From Polytrichum commune (Eukaryota > Streptophyta > Polytrichopsida > Polytrichales > Polytrichaceae), in the NCBI GenBank assembly GCA_950295325.1, contig OX485804.1, positions 18,848,001 through 18,912,000 on the forward strand: a DNA stretch of 64,000 nucleotides. The letters are read 5' to 3'. Below the pieces are notes generated by a model. It did not search any database and was not told the origin of the DNA. It worked only from the letters and a program-made list of their open reading frames with translations. The position numbers and the translations under genes are program-made. This document shows, one piece after another, positions 23,031 through 35,670 of this stretch. The first letter of the stretch is position 1; each line of letters starts with the position of its first letter.

Positions 23031-23492
23031 TTGATGAAACGAGGGACCGATGCAGCTTCACTATCTTGATTCTGAGGCACATGGAAGGGCTCAAATTATT
23101 TGGTCCTATAGCCCACCATGAAGTTGAGCTCAAGTTGTGTATGGCAATTACATGGGGGCCTCCAGACACCCATGATCTGGGAGGCTGGACGGTTGATGAC
23201 ACAACTCCAGATCGGCACTCCAGTGTAGTTTTCTTTTCCTTTTCTTTTGCGTTTCTAATATTAATGAGCTGATCGGTCGCACCCTGAAGTGAACTGCAAC
23301 GATTTAATCCAATGCAATAACTTATTACACTCATGGAATCAATCTCTGAAGCGACAACTGACCAGCGCAGGTCATCAAATGACTGATGAAGAATTCGTGT
23401 ACAATACATATTACATGCTACTAGTCTCCCCTCTCCCTCGCTCTCTGATGGGTACAATTACCACTTTGGCAGAGCTGAGCGTCGTCCAGTAG
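23031..23492 (+). pseudogene. Copia-type gag (UBN2-like) fragment
   Basis: Two plus-strand stretches in different frames resemble the gag of plant copia retrotransposons: HMEGLKLFG and WTVDDT (about 23081-23210), then SLKRQLTSAGHQMTDEEFV and LLVSPLPRS (about 23345-23455). The latter matches the family pattern of a short helix, SAGH, a D/E-rich turn and LLxSLP. The frame changes and no protease or pol follows, so it is a broken remnant. No long terminal repeats were found. Recognition is from family pattern only. Confidence 0.4.
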
Positions 23493-23494
23493 GT

Positions 23495-24771
23495 ACGATC
23501 CCTGACTCACTCGCTCAATCAGAAGACGGCGTGATGAAAAACCTGTGTGGGGAGGAGAAAGAGCTTCTTACACTGAAAAGATGGGCTCGGTTCAGCTTTT
23601 TCCTGCACCTGCACCTGCCATGTTGTAACATTCTAAGTGGGTGGGACGGTCGATCACCAATTTCCCTACTTACCAAGGTGATATGTGGCCCTAACATTCT
23701 GGGCACCTCCAACTCCACAGAAAAATTTTGGCCGTCAGATTGGATCAGGAATCGTCGACACCAGTTTGCAATTGCGATGATACCGAAGATTGCCGTTTCG
23801 AGTTTCCGAATCAGGATCGCAGGTGAGATGCAAAAGGTATGTGAGATCAAAGTGAAGACACTCTTATCTATTTAAACGATCACATAGGCTCTCCTAATCC
23901 TTCTCATGTTCACTAGACTACTAACGTCTATCTATCTATTGAGCATGTAATCCACTCTCATTTGTGACACATGTCTTCTCAAAGTCCTTTCCTTACACCA
24001 AGTCTTGCCACTCAAATATAGGTGTCCGATTCAGAAGAGTGACTACATTGAAAGGCCCACATACTTTACCAGCTCTCGAGTTGAGTTGCCTGATTATCCC
24101 GCTTTCTTTCTCTCTCTCTCTCTCTCTCTGGCCTGCCTGCCACCCTTATCGCTGATGATCTTCCTCGCCCTGCACGCGTGCAGCAGTGCAGCCAATTATC
24201 AAGCCTACCCCTCCCTCCCACTCCCTCCACCGACGAATCCGCCACCCACAAAGTGGATCCTTTTGCAGATCATCCTATATAGCTCAATGCCCAAACCCAA
24301 ATGATCATCTTATAGTAGCTAGCTGCGTGTCTGCTTATCGAACCCCAGATTCATGATGATCATCATCACAGAATCATAACCCTGCAGGCACTAGTTCCTG
24401 CCTCTCTTTCTCTCTCTCTCCAGAGTTGCCATCTAGATACCTACCTAATACGCTAACTTTTTCCTGATCTAAAGCAGGCTCCTGATCGAGCACTTCCAGT
24501 TCTTTCCATCCCCCTTTTTACCTTTAATTATTTCTGCAAAATTTCTCAAGACAAGACCAACAGACTCCTGCAGGGCTTCATGAATCCCGGTATTTCCTCC
24601 ATGACAAAATTGCATCCTTCATGCCTGAAAAGGCCCAGCCCCACACAGTTTCAGCTTGAGCTTGGTGGGCCGGGGTAGAAAACAAATTGGACCCTTGCAG
24701 GTGAGGCGTAAAAATTGGAGCTAATTTATTCCTTCCCCTTTTTTTCTTTTCTTTTTCCTTAAAATTTCATG
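23495..24771. other. Promoter-like, gene-free region
   Basis: This block is richer in GC than its right flank. It has a CT microsatellite at about 24105-24129, a TATA-like CTATATAG at about 24279-24286 and a second CT tract near 24409-24421, as in plant promoters and leaders. No recognisable coding exon follows on the plus strand before the pogo-like end at 24772. Confidence 0.35.
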
Positions 24772-24980
24772 TAGTACCCTAAACTCGATAATACCAACCC
24801 CTGTAATGTCACTCCTTCTCTAATATCCTGACACCCTAGGGAACGCATGCTCTGAGTTCAAAATCTCACTCCTTTTTGTCATATTTCTCTCCCTTATATC
24901 ACGGGCTTGACAATAATACAAACCACACTCTTGCATTGCGACACGTGTCAATATCGGAACCCCTGAAATCTACCAGCATG
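24772..24980. mobile_element. Left-end fragment of a pogo-like element
   Basis: The sequence runs parallel to the first 200 bp of the 20939-22214 element, for example CCAACCCCTGTAATGTCA and TAGGGAACG followed by AATCTCACT, with many substitutions. Its right end is not adjacent; a matching right end lies at 30931. Confidence 0.6.
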
Positions 24981-26879
24981 GAGGATCCACACCCATCTTC
25001 CAAAACCACCAACATATCTACGATCCCAAAAGATTTGAGACGCCTTCTCCCATAGAAGTTACAAACGCTTGGCACTATGTGGTTTGATGGAGAAATTTGA
25101 TTGCAGATGTGCTAACAATTGGATTTGTGGTTTGAAATTTGAGAATGTTTTACATTTTGATTGGATAGGATTCGCCTTGCCCATTTGAGAATGTTTTTCT
25201 CATCAGCTTGAGTGCAGAGGAGGCATTTTGATTTCCATTGTAGAGTTGGCACTAGATTTTTGAGTGCAGAATGGGTGACATGAGTCATGGAATTCATGTA
25301 ATGGAAAGGTGGGGTTGTGAGGGAAAATGGCATCGAGGTGCAGTTGTCATGGATGAAGAATTGTGTGTGAGTTGAGAGGTTTGGTGATCACTAGTGTGCC
25401 AAGATTTTGGTGATGCAAAGGAGGGTTTGAGGTTTTGTGGTTTGGAGGTAGTTGGTGAGGAAACTCGGATTGATCAAGATCAGGGAAAATTTGAAGCTCA
25501 ATATGCGTTCCATAAAACTTGCAAGATTCCAAAAATATGTGTGAAATTCTTTTTTATAACTGCAACAATTAGATGTACTCTTGGGGAGGTCACTCCCTCT
25601 TATAATAGTGCATACACGTGCGCTCAGGACCTATTTATTTGGGGGTTATTTACCTTCTAGAAAAGATTAGAAGGTATGGTATTTTTCAAAATAAAAGTAA
25701 ATGCTTGTAAACAAATACACCCTATTAGTAATTATAATTTTTTTGGGAAATCATCTAAAAATACCCTATTTTACTTATACTACCAAAAAAAATTGGAAAG
25801 AAGATTGCAATTCAAACAATGCGTTGAAATTTTCCCTCCCGGCATGTACGTAGAGAACATTAACTCCACATTGGATACATTGGTTCAGTAAGGTTCAAGC
25901 TAGCTAGCCTGCAAAGTCATCCATCCAAGCTTTTTCAACAGAAAATTACCTCTTTCCATCCACTAGCAGTCTAGCATAGACCCTACCCTAGACCTGCCAC
26001 CCCTAGTAAATTTTTCCATGCTATTTTATATGTACAGACTAGATAAAAGAGGTCATTATATGTGATGGTATTTTACATGTAAACATGTTTCACTGTTTTA
26101 AAAACCCCTATATTATATGTATGTTTTTTGCAAAATTTATCCATAATGAATATGTTAGACCTTATTTTTTTATCGCACGTTGTTTCTACAATTTTTGCTA
26201 GTGACCTCCCTGAGAGCGTAGTTTTAAATTTGCAAAACAATTGATCGTGGGAGTTTGGTGAAGAGAAATTGTGTTTTATTTTGCAGCTCGTGCACAAAGT
26301 GCTCGAGTGCTAGGGGCTCCATTGTGTGAAGTTAGCAAGCGTGGGAAGCAAAACCTCAAAATATTGTTGATCAATTCGTTAGGGAGCTCTGAGATAGTGG
26401 GAGCAAGAACTTGGTAATTTGTGAAACTATGAATTTTAAGCTCCACACAAACCTCTTGCACATTTGGGGGTTGCACATCACTTTCCCATTTTGAGGGTTT
26501 TGGCATTTGGGCCAGTCTAGATCTTGATGCCAACAACGGTCTGAAGTTAATTCCTCATATTTAAAACACCTTGCTGCAAAATCCTTGTGGAAGAAATTTG
26601 AAATCTAGATTTTGTATTAATGCCCATTGTGGCAAATGACATATATATATTTTTTGATATTCTAGCAATGGAGTTTGTGAGGCAAGAGTTAGAGGCGGTA
26701 GTCATGTTGGGCAAGGCTTCTGGGTTCGGAATGCATTCATGAAGATAGAATCATCATTATTTTTATCCACAGTGATCTAAACTTGCTGCTTCAAATCTTC
26801 CACCTACAACAACAACCTTGCCCATCATTCTTGAGCAAATATCAATCGAATCTCAAGTTTTAAAACTCAAACTTCATAA
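24981..26879. other. Intergenic region, no gene seen
   Basis: This is AT-rich sequence with open frames of 60-90 codons on both strands but no recognisable domain or protein-like pattern. Confidence 0.5.
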
Positions 26880-27892
26880 TAGCAAGCATGCTCAATGAAG
26901 GATACAGTCCAAGGGTGGGGTTTGTGAGAAAGGTTAGAGGTGGGGGCTGTGTTGAGCACAACATTCCTGGCAGGGCTAGCAATGGTGGCATGGCTACCAG
27001 ATACAATGCAGCTATGGGGAATAATATTAATTCCTTGCATGTTGGCTCTCCTCCTCATCTCCGCCCTAGCCATGGTGATCTCACTCCTCCTAGGGCTCAT
27101 TCCTCCTGCGATCCGCACTCTCCCACACCTTTGGGGCCACCATTGCCACCATGTTGCCTTGCCCTCTTCTCTTCACGCTCCCCTTGCAAGCCACCGTGCT
27201 TTGGATGACCCTCACTAACCACCCCGTCGGCACTTCCCCGGGGAGGGCAGTGTGTTAAAAAGTTAAGGATATAGGTGCGAACAACCACTATTTTATAGGG
27301 GGGTATTACTTTCAATTCTCTTCTTTTTTTCACATGCTATCATTATATAATTTTCTACTTTGGGTTAATAGAAAAATGGCTTGCATTACTTATAATTCCA
27401 AATTCCCTATTATTCCATACCCTATAGTACTTTAAAGATGTCCAGTGCCATTTTTGATACCCTATATTACTCTTAAGTCCAATTATAATTTTTTGCCCCC
27501 ATGTTTTTAAAATACCCTACCATTTGTTCACACATATATTGCTACTCCAACCAATGACTACCCTCCCCGGGGGCACTTCCCCATTCGTTGTGTTTGTCAG
27601 CCCACTCGCCTTTGCCCTAGCCGCAATCACACCGCAATGTTTAGGCATGTGGAGCAAAACTACGTGGTTGGTATCCGCAACATTTGGACCCTTCAAAGCA
27701 CGTGCATGTGGGAGGACACCCATTTTGTGGCCTCAGTGGTGTTCGCAATGGCTGACGGTGTGGGCATTGTGCTTGTGTTCTTTGTACTACAAGGAGTGTG
27801 GCAAGTTGTTTCGTTTGTTGGCTTGCTCGGCGACCCCATGGTGCTCTCTGTAGTACTAAATTCTAAATTTTTTGGCTCATTTTTGGATCAAG
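26880..27892 (+). pseudogene. Decayed plus-strand coding tract with hydrophobic segments, family uncertain
   Basis: Two segments about 345 bp apart share a similar stretch: CACCCCGTCGGCACTTCCCC (27220-27239) and CCTCCCCGGGGGCACTTCCC (27561-27580), reading as HPVGTSP and LPGGTSP. Around them are several hydrophobic stretches in shifting frames, such as VASVVFAMADGVGIVLVFFV (27712-27771). The layout recalls the PGG membrane domain found at the end of plant ankyrin-repeat proteins, but the match is weak and no ankyrin repeats were seen. The frame shifts argue for a decayed duplicate. Confidence 0.2.
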
Positions 27893-30764
27893 TGTAAATA
27901 GTGTCTTTACTTACTTAGATATTACCTAAAATGACTAGTGAGAATAGGCAATTGTCTTTGGAGATTGGAAACAACTAGTAGTAAGGACAATAGTCTATTG
28001 TAGTTGAGGTAGTTACAGGGTTTCGGCCGGTTCTCGGGGCCTATTAGGTAGTTGAGAAATATAACTCTCTCTCTCACACACAAGCAGGCGAGAGGCCGGT
28101 TGTTGAGCCTTCTCTGACATTGTGAATTTTTGTGTGAAATTCTATTCTGAATAGCAAGGTTATATTACAGCCTATGCGTGTGATTCGCATATGCTGAGTC
28201 TATTGTCTGTTGTTTGTTGTTAGGACTAAAATAGTTCCAGGGGGATTGCACTGGAATTGAGAGTATTCATCTAAGTTCCGAGCAACAGGGTAAGTGTGAG
28301 TGTGTGTGCGTGTAAATCAACCAGGAGGGAATCCTGAAATTCTTACTGTGCCCTGCATTTTGAGGTAACTATATGTGGTGTCGATCTTCTCATTCTGTTC
28401 CAGTCATTAATGAAATTAATAAGTAGGACTATTGTCTATGTTTGTGTTAAACTGAGTTGTTGAAGCTACTGCATCGGGCCATTATCTGAATGTCTGAGTA
28501 ACTTCCTTTCACAGTTACAAAGTGTGAACTTAGGGGTGGACTAAATTACTAAGTTGCAGGCCGTAGTTTAATTGAATTGCCAGTTGATGTTTTACATATT
28601 AATTACCTGAAGGTGAGAGTGCGTTAGTCCCTGTAAAAGTCAGAGAAAGCCAGAGGGGTTGTGCTGGTCGTAAAGTTGGCAATGTATGAATCTCTAATGA
28701 GTTCAGATAAAGCCAATTCGACTAAAGGTCTCGGGAAAATTACAGAATTTAATAAACTTGCTTCAAACTACGATCTCAACGACTGCGGTTCATGTAAAAG
28801 GTCAATGTTTAATTGAAAATCATCTTTGGAAGGAAACGAGGTATATAATTCGTTCTTTTGTGAGAAAAGACTAATTGTTGCACCGAGTGATTACCGAGGA
28901 GATTAGTTCTGTAAACTTTGTAATCTGGGGGAAGATCCCGTTCTGAGTGATTACCAATTCCATAAATATGTTGATATCCCTATGCATTTTGAGACAATTA
29001 TAGAGGATTGACTTTTCTACCTGTGGGCTATGTTTAATATTGTGGCTGAATCGGACTCTATCATTGCATTAATTACACCTCATAAACCTGTTTGATTGTA
29101 TGACCTAGTTAAGACTTATGGGTGCAATTTTTTTAGAGACTATTTAGAAATATATAAATGTATCAATGGGTACAATCAAATTGAGCAAAGAATAAGACTA
29201 TTGTCTTCGTAGTGTAAATGGAGAAATTGTTCCCTTCTAATCTTTGATCACGGGTAGATCACTCCATTGTCAAGTTGAACACCACATGCGACCAAAAAAA
29301 ATCTTCTTTTGGTAAGTTGCACCACCAAAATGGGTCAAAATTTTATCAAATTTTTTTCATGAGTAGATATACACAGTACCTATGACATAGTCAAAAGTGG
29401 TAACTAAATTTGATGATTTGTTTTTTTCATAAAACATACCATTTCTAACTAGAATGACACAGAATTGAACTAAAACAATTACTAAAAAAATAAAGATGAC
29501 TAAAATTTTCAAAAAAGTATACAAAAGATACTATCAATGGTTATGTATATGTAGAAAAAATATCATAAATTTTAAAATTATATGTGGCATGTAATATAGG
29601 GGTAGCAAACTTTGTCCGCACGTGGTGTCAACTTGACAATGAAGTGACCTCCCCGTGTCTTTGATGGAAGTTGAAGCGACAACATGCTGAGACCATTGTC
29701 TACGAAAGGTTAACCGGTGGAGAAGACAAGAGGACATGCCGACTGCGATACCGGTAAGTCTTGATTGGAAATTAAAACCTTAAGGGAATTAAGACTAATT
29801 TGGAATTCCACTACTTTTCATAATTGAATTGCTTAAGCATTATTTGCAATAATGAAATGAAGTGATGAATTAAATATTTTGATATCTAAGAATATGGAAT
29901 TGGAACTTTGAATAAACTAAATGACTTTATGAGTGATGTGAGAATATGTTAACATGCATACGTGGTTTGGACTTATGGACTTGAGGAAAGAGATTATGAT
30001 TGTCTTGGCCAAGACCAGGTAAAAGACAATTGTCGAACTGGATAATTAAGATTGAATCTAATAAAAGAAGACTAGCCATCTTGAAAGGATTACCACACTG
30101 CCTTTTTCAAGTTACATTAAATGGGATTAATAAATGAAAGAATATTGACTACGCCGAAGCGCCCTTGACTTCGGTAAAGAGACAAAAATGGGTTACTCAC
30201 GCAAGATTATCGTCTATGGTTGTGCCTATGCTTGTGCACCGCACTTGGTCCAATTAAAATGAACTCACTGCCAAACTATTGCCTGGGAAATTAGAGTGAG
30301 GTGTGAGACTATCACATTTACATATACTGACATGGAGAGGCTTTTAGAGTTTTTATCCCTTACCCGTAAACCAAGTGTCAACCATAATCCAAAATGAAGT
30401 GAAATAACCTTGTGTTTTCCTTAATAATCCTTATCTGAGACACCTAGATGATATATAAGTCACCTTTTAAGTCTTCCGTGATTGTTTCTGTGGTTGTTTG
30501 TTCAAGCCAAAAACTACACCACACTCTCCATCTTGTATTCTATCTCATTCGAGATGATTAGTAATTGTACATCGTCAAGTGACCCGCACCAATTAGTATC
30601 ATTTGTCACAAACAAAACAAATATTCTGTACAACTAAATGTCATCCATGCTCACTGTGATCAAAGTGTTGTCAATTGCTTCTCATTAGTGATGCATGTGC
30701 ATTTTGTTTCTTCAAATCTTGAGATTCAAACTTCTAAGTACTGAACTTGGCCAATTGTGAGTGT
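27893..30764. other. Intergenic region, no gene seen
   Basis: The stretch 27893-28288 begins TG and ends CA with a pyrimidine-rich middle, which could suit a lone LTR, but no target duplication or second copy was found. The rest is AT-rich and featureless to my reading. Confidence 0.4.
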
Positions 30765-30931
30765 CAATTGCAACATTGCAATGTTGTACTTTGTCTTATC
30801 CCATAATGTCACATGCTACACTAATACTCTATTATCATACATGCATGCTAACATTATGAAACTCCATAATATCACGTGCACTTTGGTTGCCATATGTGTG
30901 ATATTGTGGAGTTTAAAGTGCAATTGGACTT
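30765..30931. mobile_element. Right-end fragment of a pogo-like element
   Basis: It matches the last 170 bp of the 20939-22214 element: TCCATAATATCACGTGCA, TTGCCATATGTGTGATATTG and GAGTTTAAAGTG. The terminal inverted repeat is recognisable; the TA duplication on the right is not. Confidence 0.6.
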
Positions 30932-32439
30932 GAAAGAAAAGAAAAACCAACATCACACAAATTCAATATGACGTGAATTGGAGCCCATTGGCCATTTCCT
31001 GCTCAAGAATCCCTATGGCGCAAGATTAGAGTGTAATTGGACTTAAGAGTTTACTTCCTATCTTGTTGTAGGTGGGCTCTTGTTTGTAAGAATTGTGTTA
31101 TTTTAATTTATGTTTTCTATGTAATTGTCGATTTTTTCTTATTATGTACAAGATATGTAAGACATCTGATGGCTATTCGGTGAATAGTTTCCATTCTATT
31201 TTTAGTATTACATGGAATATGGGGATATGTAGGTTTTTGAGGAACTCTGTGCTTCTTGTGTGTATTATGTATATAATCTTGCTTACTTCTGCAATGATAA
31301 CTATGAGGAGTCAAACTTTCCAACTTTGTGCTCTTATTTTGTTCTTGTACTTGACTTCTTTCGTTTGTATGGCTTGGTCAAGGACTCTATAATGTGTGAA
31401 GGTGAATTCAATGATTTGAATGGCTAGGTTTGGTATAGGTATTAACGGGTCATTTGGTTCATATGCGGCACCTTGTACGTATATGGGCATTCAATCTAGT
31501 TTTGCAAGGCATTCACATCATGTAGTGTTGCATGTGCAACTTAGTATCCATGGTGGGATGGTGTTGTCTTGGTGGTTGCCATGTTGGTTGCCAGTGTTAA
31601 TAATTGTGAGGTATCTAGTTTGTATGCTTAATTTTAGTAGGTCGGCGTGGTCGGCGAGTTGGTGGGTATCAGCATTTTGTTTTGCGGTTCTTAGGCCTTT
31701 AATAAAATTTATTGTTGCATGCAAAGAGTGGATGTGGCTAGGTATCTTTGTTGTTATTTTGGCATAATGTGCCATTGGAGTTGGTGTGTGTGCATGGCCA
31801 AAATATTTTTTATTTAATTTTTAATTTTTCTATGGTTGTCCATGTATTGGAACTTGAGGAGTTGTATGATTTGTGTATCCATAGTTGTGGGGTTTTCCAT
31901 AAGCGGGTCGAAAGTTTGTCCACGGTGAATTCCCTCATTGGATACTCAACTATTTTTTTTTACAAATGCAAATTTTGTGACTCTTTCTTTTGTGAGATTA
32001 TTGTGTATTGTTGCTATGAATGCTTGTAAGTTCATTATAATGCATTCTAGGTTTGTGTGTGAGGGAGGTTTGGCTAATCTATATGATGTGGTGTGGGCTA
32101 CATGTATGCATGGTATAGGTGTATGGTGTCTTTTGTGGTGTTGTCAATTGCTGGTGAATCAACCATGTTGTTCCCCCTTCAAAAAATTTGTATAAGCTCT
32201 AAATTTTGTTGAATGTCAATAGGACTCGAGATAAGATTGCACAAGCACATACACATACACAAAGACATATGAACAATGCTTGGAGTGAAACAATCTCATG
32301 CTCTCCTTGCTTTGTTTTTTTTTTTGTTTTTCTTCTTTTCATTGGTTCATACAAACAATATGGGATAACTCTTATCCCTCTTTGGACTAGTATTGTAGCC
32401 TTCTTCTAAATTTATTGTTTCTTATGCCTCTTCCATTAC
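30932..32439. other. Region downstream of the copia remnant
   Basis: It contains T- and G-rich plus-strand frames of about 100 codons (31093-31392, 31420-31767) with hydrophobic but unrecognised products. Position suggests it may include the decayed 3' LTR of the minus-strand copia remnant, but no matching LTR copy was found upstream of that element. Confidence 0.35.
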
Positions 32440-35400
32440 ATTTCTATTGACTACGAACAATCTAATGCTCTACCTTCTACACTCCTACTTTGCAAGTAGT
32501 TAAAGGCTTCTAAACTCATTGCCTTTGTTAATGCTTGATGCTTATCCTTTACAAGTGGTTTGGTTAGTACGTCCACTATCATATCCTTTATTGGACAATA
32601 CTTCAAATATATCTCTTGGTTTTCCAGTTTCTCTCTAATAAAATGATGTTATACATCGATATGTTTGGTGCAAGAATGGTGTGTGGAATTCTTTGCACGT
32701 GCTATGCATCATTGATAGTTGCACATGATGGATGTCGGTCCTTTTTGCACGTATCTCACATATGCCAAAAATTGTCTAAACCAAACCGCTTCTTTCGTAT
32801 AAAGGCTAGTGGCCATGTACTCCGCCTCTATCATAGACAATGTCATTTGTCTCTTGCATTTCCATGAAATGACTCCAACACCAATAAAGGAACACGTATC
32901 CCGTGGTGGATCGCTAGTCGTTTGTATCTCCTGCCCAATCTGCATTGCAAAATTCTTGCCTCCGAGGCATAATTTGAAGTCCAAAGTGCCCTTCAAATAC
33001 CACATGATGCGTTCCACAGCCATCCAATGCGGTGGACTAGAATTCAACATGAATTGACTCACCATACTCACCCCAAATACAATATCGGCCCTCGTGGTCA
33101 TCATTGCATACATAAGAGATCTTACTATGGCCTTATATGGAACACCTTTCATTTTTTTTTTGCACATTCTCAAATTCTTCATCCTAAAGTTTTAACAATT
33201 TTGAATTTGCATCAAATGAAGTTCCAACCAGTTTGCATTTTTCTATGTTGAAACGTTTGAGAACCTCCTCAATATAGTTCATTTGGTTTATGGTGATGAT
33301 ACGGGCTTTTCTATCCATCTCAAATTCCACTCCTTGGCAATAATGCAACTCTCTAGGATCGTTCATCTCAAATTCTCTCTTGAGCGCCAACTTCAACCAC
33401 TTTCATTGGATTAACTTTGCTTGCCAATATGATCAAATAATTCACATAGAGAATTGTCACCAACAAATATTCACTTGTTTGTTTGATGTACAATGAATGA
33501 TCCGTTTGGCTCCTACAAAAAACCCTTGTGAATGATAAACAAGTCGATACGGTGGTACCATGCCCTCATCAATTGCTTGAGCCTGTATAAAGCTTTCTTG
33601 AGTTTGCACACAAAGTGTTCATTCCCCTCTTGTACAAAATCCTTTAGTTGATCCATGTAGACCTCCACCTCAAATATTCCAATCAAAATATTGTTTTTAC
33701 GTTCAATTGGTAGATCTCCCAATCCATGGCCGCTCCTATTGCAAGAATTCATCTAATGATAATAAATTTGGCTACAGGAACAAAGGTCTCATTGAACTCT
33801 ACTCCGGCCACTAAAAAACATCTTTTTGCTACTAACCGTGTTCCATACCTAACAATGTCACTGGATACATCCCTCTTGGTGCTTGACACCCATTTGTACC
33901 CTACACTCTTGCAATCTTTTGGAAGGTTGGTCAATTCTCAAGTACCGTTGGTCATAAGCGAGTCGTACTCTTCTTGTTTTGCGGCCTCTCACTTGCTCGC
34001 ACCTTTGGATCTCAACGTTTTGCACAAATTCAAAAAATATCCAAAAGTGCTACATTGGGCCGTTCTTCATTGTGTTTGGATAAAATGTGATTTTTCCACC
34101 ACTCTCCAGGTGGGCGCCGCTCCCTCTTAGTATATCTTCCACCTTTGCCAAATCTCTCAACACGGCCATCATTCTCTGTGAATATTTTGATTGCTTCTTC
34201 ATTTATGACCAAATGATTTCTCACTTGCTCTTCATGCGCTTTACCGTCATATTATGAAGATGATTTGAAAGATTCTTTCACGGAAACCACCATAGGGCCT
34301 TTATTTCTTCCACTTGGATGCATCTCCAAATCATTTTCATCCATGAATACTACGACTCTATTTTTTATGATTCTTTTAATTTGCAAATACATTAGCCTAC
34401 AGGCCTTAGTTCTCTCACAATAACTCAAAATATTAATATCTCAGGTCATTTGCATCGAGCCTACCCCTCTTTTCATCCGGCACCATTGCATAGATAACGC
34501 ATCTGAACACACGCATATATGCAATGCAATGCAATGTCTCCTCCCATTCTATGCTTCCTTGGGCGTAATGAACTCCAACGCCCTTGTTGGTCATTGGTTT
34601 TGTGTGTAAATCGCATTGGCCACTAGTTTCGCCTAAAATGATTTGTCGAGGTTTTGAACATGAAATATGTTCATTGTCATCTCCACAATTGTGCGATTTA
34701 CATACTTGAGGCGTATACGAAGTAGACGTTTGCTTCTCGATGCCATGATCCTTTAGAAACAGTTCAATGCCTTAGCAACGAACTCTCCGCCATTGTCCGA
34801 CCGAAACAGCTTGATTTCATGCTTCGATTGCGTTCTACGTGCGCCTTGAACTTCTTGAACTTCTCAAAGCACTCTCATTTGGATTTCAACACATTTAACT
34901 ATACTTTCTTAGAAAAATCATGAATGAAAGTCACCAAATACCTTGCACCGCCCATGGATGTGGTCCACACGAGGTGACATACATCGGAATGCATGATTTT
35001 CAAAGGCTTGGTCATTTGCCTCCCCCTTCGTTCAAAAACGCAATCTTATGTTGTTCCATACTTCAGAAAGCAAATGAGGATGTAGGGCAAGGAAATTTGT
35101 CAATGTTCATGCCTCTTACCATATTTTGGAGCATATGAGCATGCTCCACATTCAAATGGCCAAGGCAGCAATACCAAAGCTCAAGTGCGTCATCTCCCAT
35201 TGGAGATTGCACCAAATCGGCCATATTCATTCCGTGCACCTTTATAACATTTATTTTGTAGAAGTTTCCTTCACGTAACACAACCGCAATGGCTTTACAG
35301 TCGTAATATTTTATCATGCATTTGTTTAAATTGAAATGCACCTTCAAACCGTTTGATACAAGTTTGTTTACCTAGAGCAAATTGGCATACAATTTGGGCA

Positions 35401-35660
35401 CGTGAAGCACATCTTCAATATGAATTCAATTGATATCACCTTTCACGATTGCTTCCATGATGATAGATTCCATTCCAATGGCGTCGACAACATTATTATC
35501 ATCCAAATGCACAATGTTTTCGTCTTTCACGGATACCTCCAAACAAACAAGTTAATCTGCAAGTGCCTTGACCTTGTTGACATGGTCCAACAAGTCGTTG
35601 CCCTCTTGTATCTTGCACATAAGAGACTTGTAGTGAATAAAGAGGATGTTGGACAAGGGA
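32440..35660 (-). pseudogene. Decayed Ty1/copia retrotransposon, gag to RNase H
   Basis: Read on the minus strand from 35660 down, the fragments appear in copia order. A gag piece (EGNDLLDHVNKVKALAD, near 35600) is followed by a protease-linker piece (IEDVLHVPKLYANLL, near 35400), the GAG-pre-integrase domain (LELWYCCLGHLNVEHAHML, near 35150), and the integrase core with LFRSDNGGEF (near 34800). Reverse transcriptase pieces follow (GYKWV, FNETFVPVAKF, VCKLKKALYRLKQ, 33934-33184), then the RNase H region (SLMYAMMTTRADIVFGVS, ISWKCKRQMT, 33182-32709), and last the C-terminal VDVLTKPL. There are many stops and frameshifts. The reverse transcriptase catalytic box reads YVNY instead of YVDD (near 33440), so both catalytic Asp are lost. 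Gag jumps directly into the protease linker, an internal deletion. The element is dead and lacks recognisable LTRs. Confidence 0.88.
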
Positions 35661-35670
35661 ATTAGAATTG

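Noticed and set aside
22987-23457. 156-codon minus-strand open frame
   Set aside because: It runs opposite the gag-like plus-strand pieces and shows no domain of its own, so it is probably a shadow.
24283-24700. Possible plant microRNA precursor (GGCTTCATGAATCCCGG resembles part of miR166; hairpin-like GGCCCAGCCCC/GGTGGGCCGGGG)
   Set aside because: The match to miR166 is partial and no complementary arm is present at a suitable distance; the GC-rich pairing is short and imperfect.
27893-28288. Solo LTR (TG...CA boundaries, pyrimidine-rich middle)
   Set aside because: No 5-bp target duplication, no second copy and no primer-binding site; TG and CA ends alone are weak evidence.
35565-35590. 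TAS3-like tasiRNA word (CCTTGACCTTGTTGACATGG)
   Set aside because: It lies inside the gag fragment of the copia remnant and is explained by that coding sequence.
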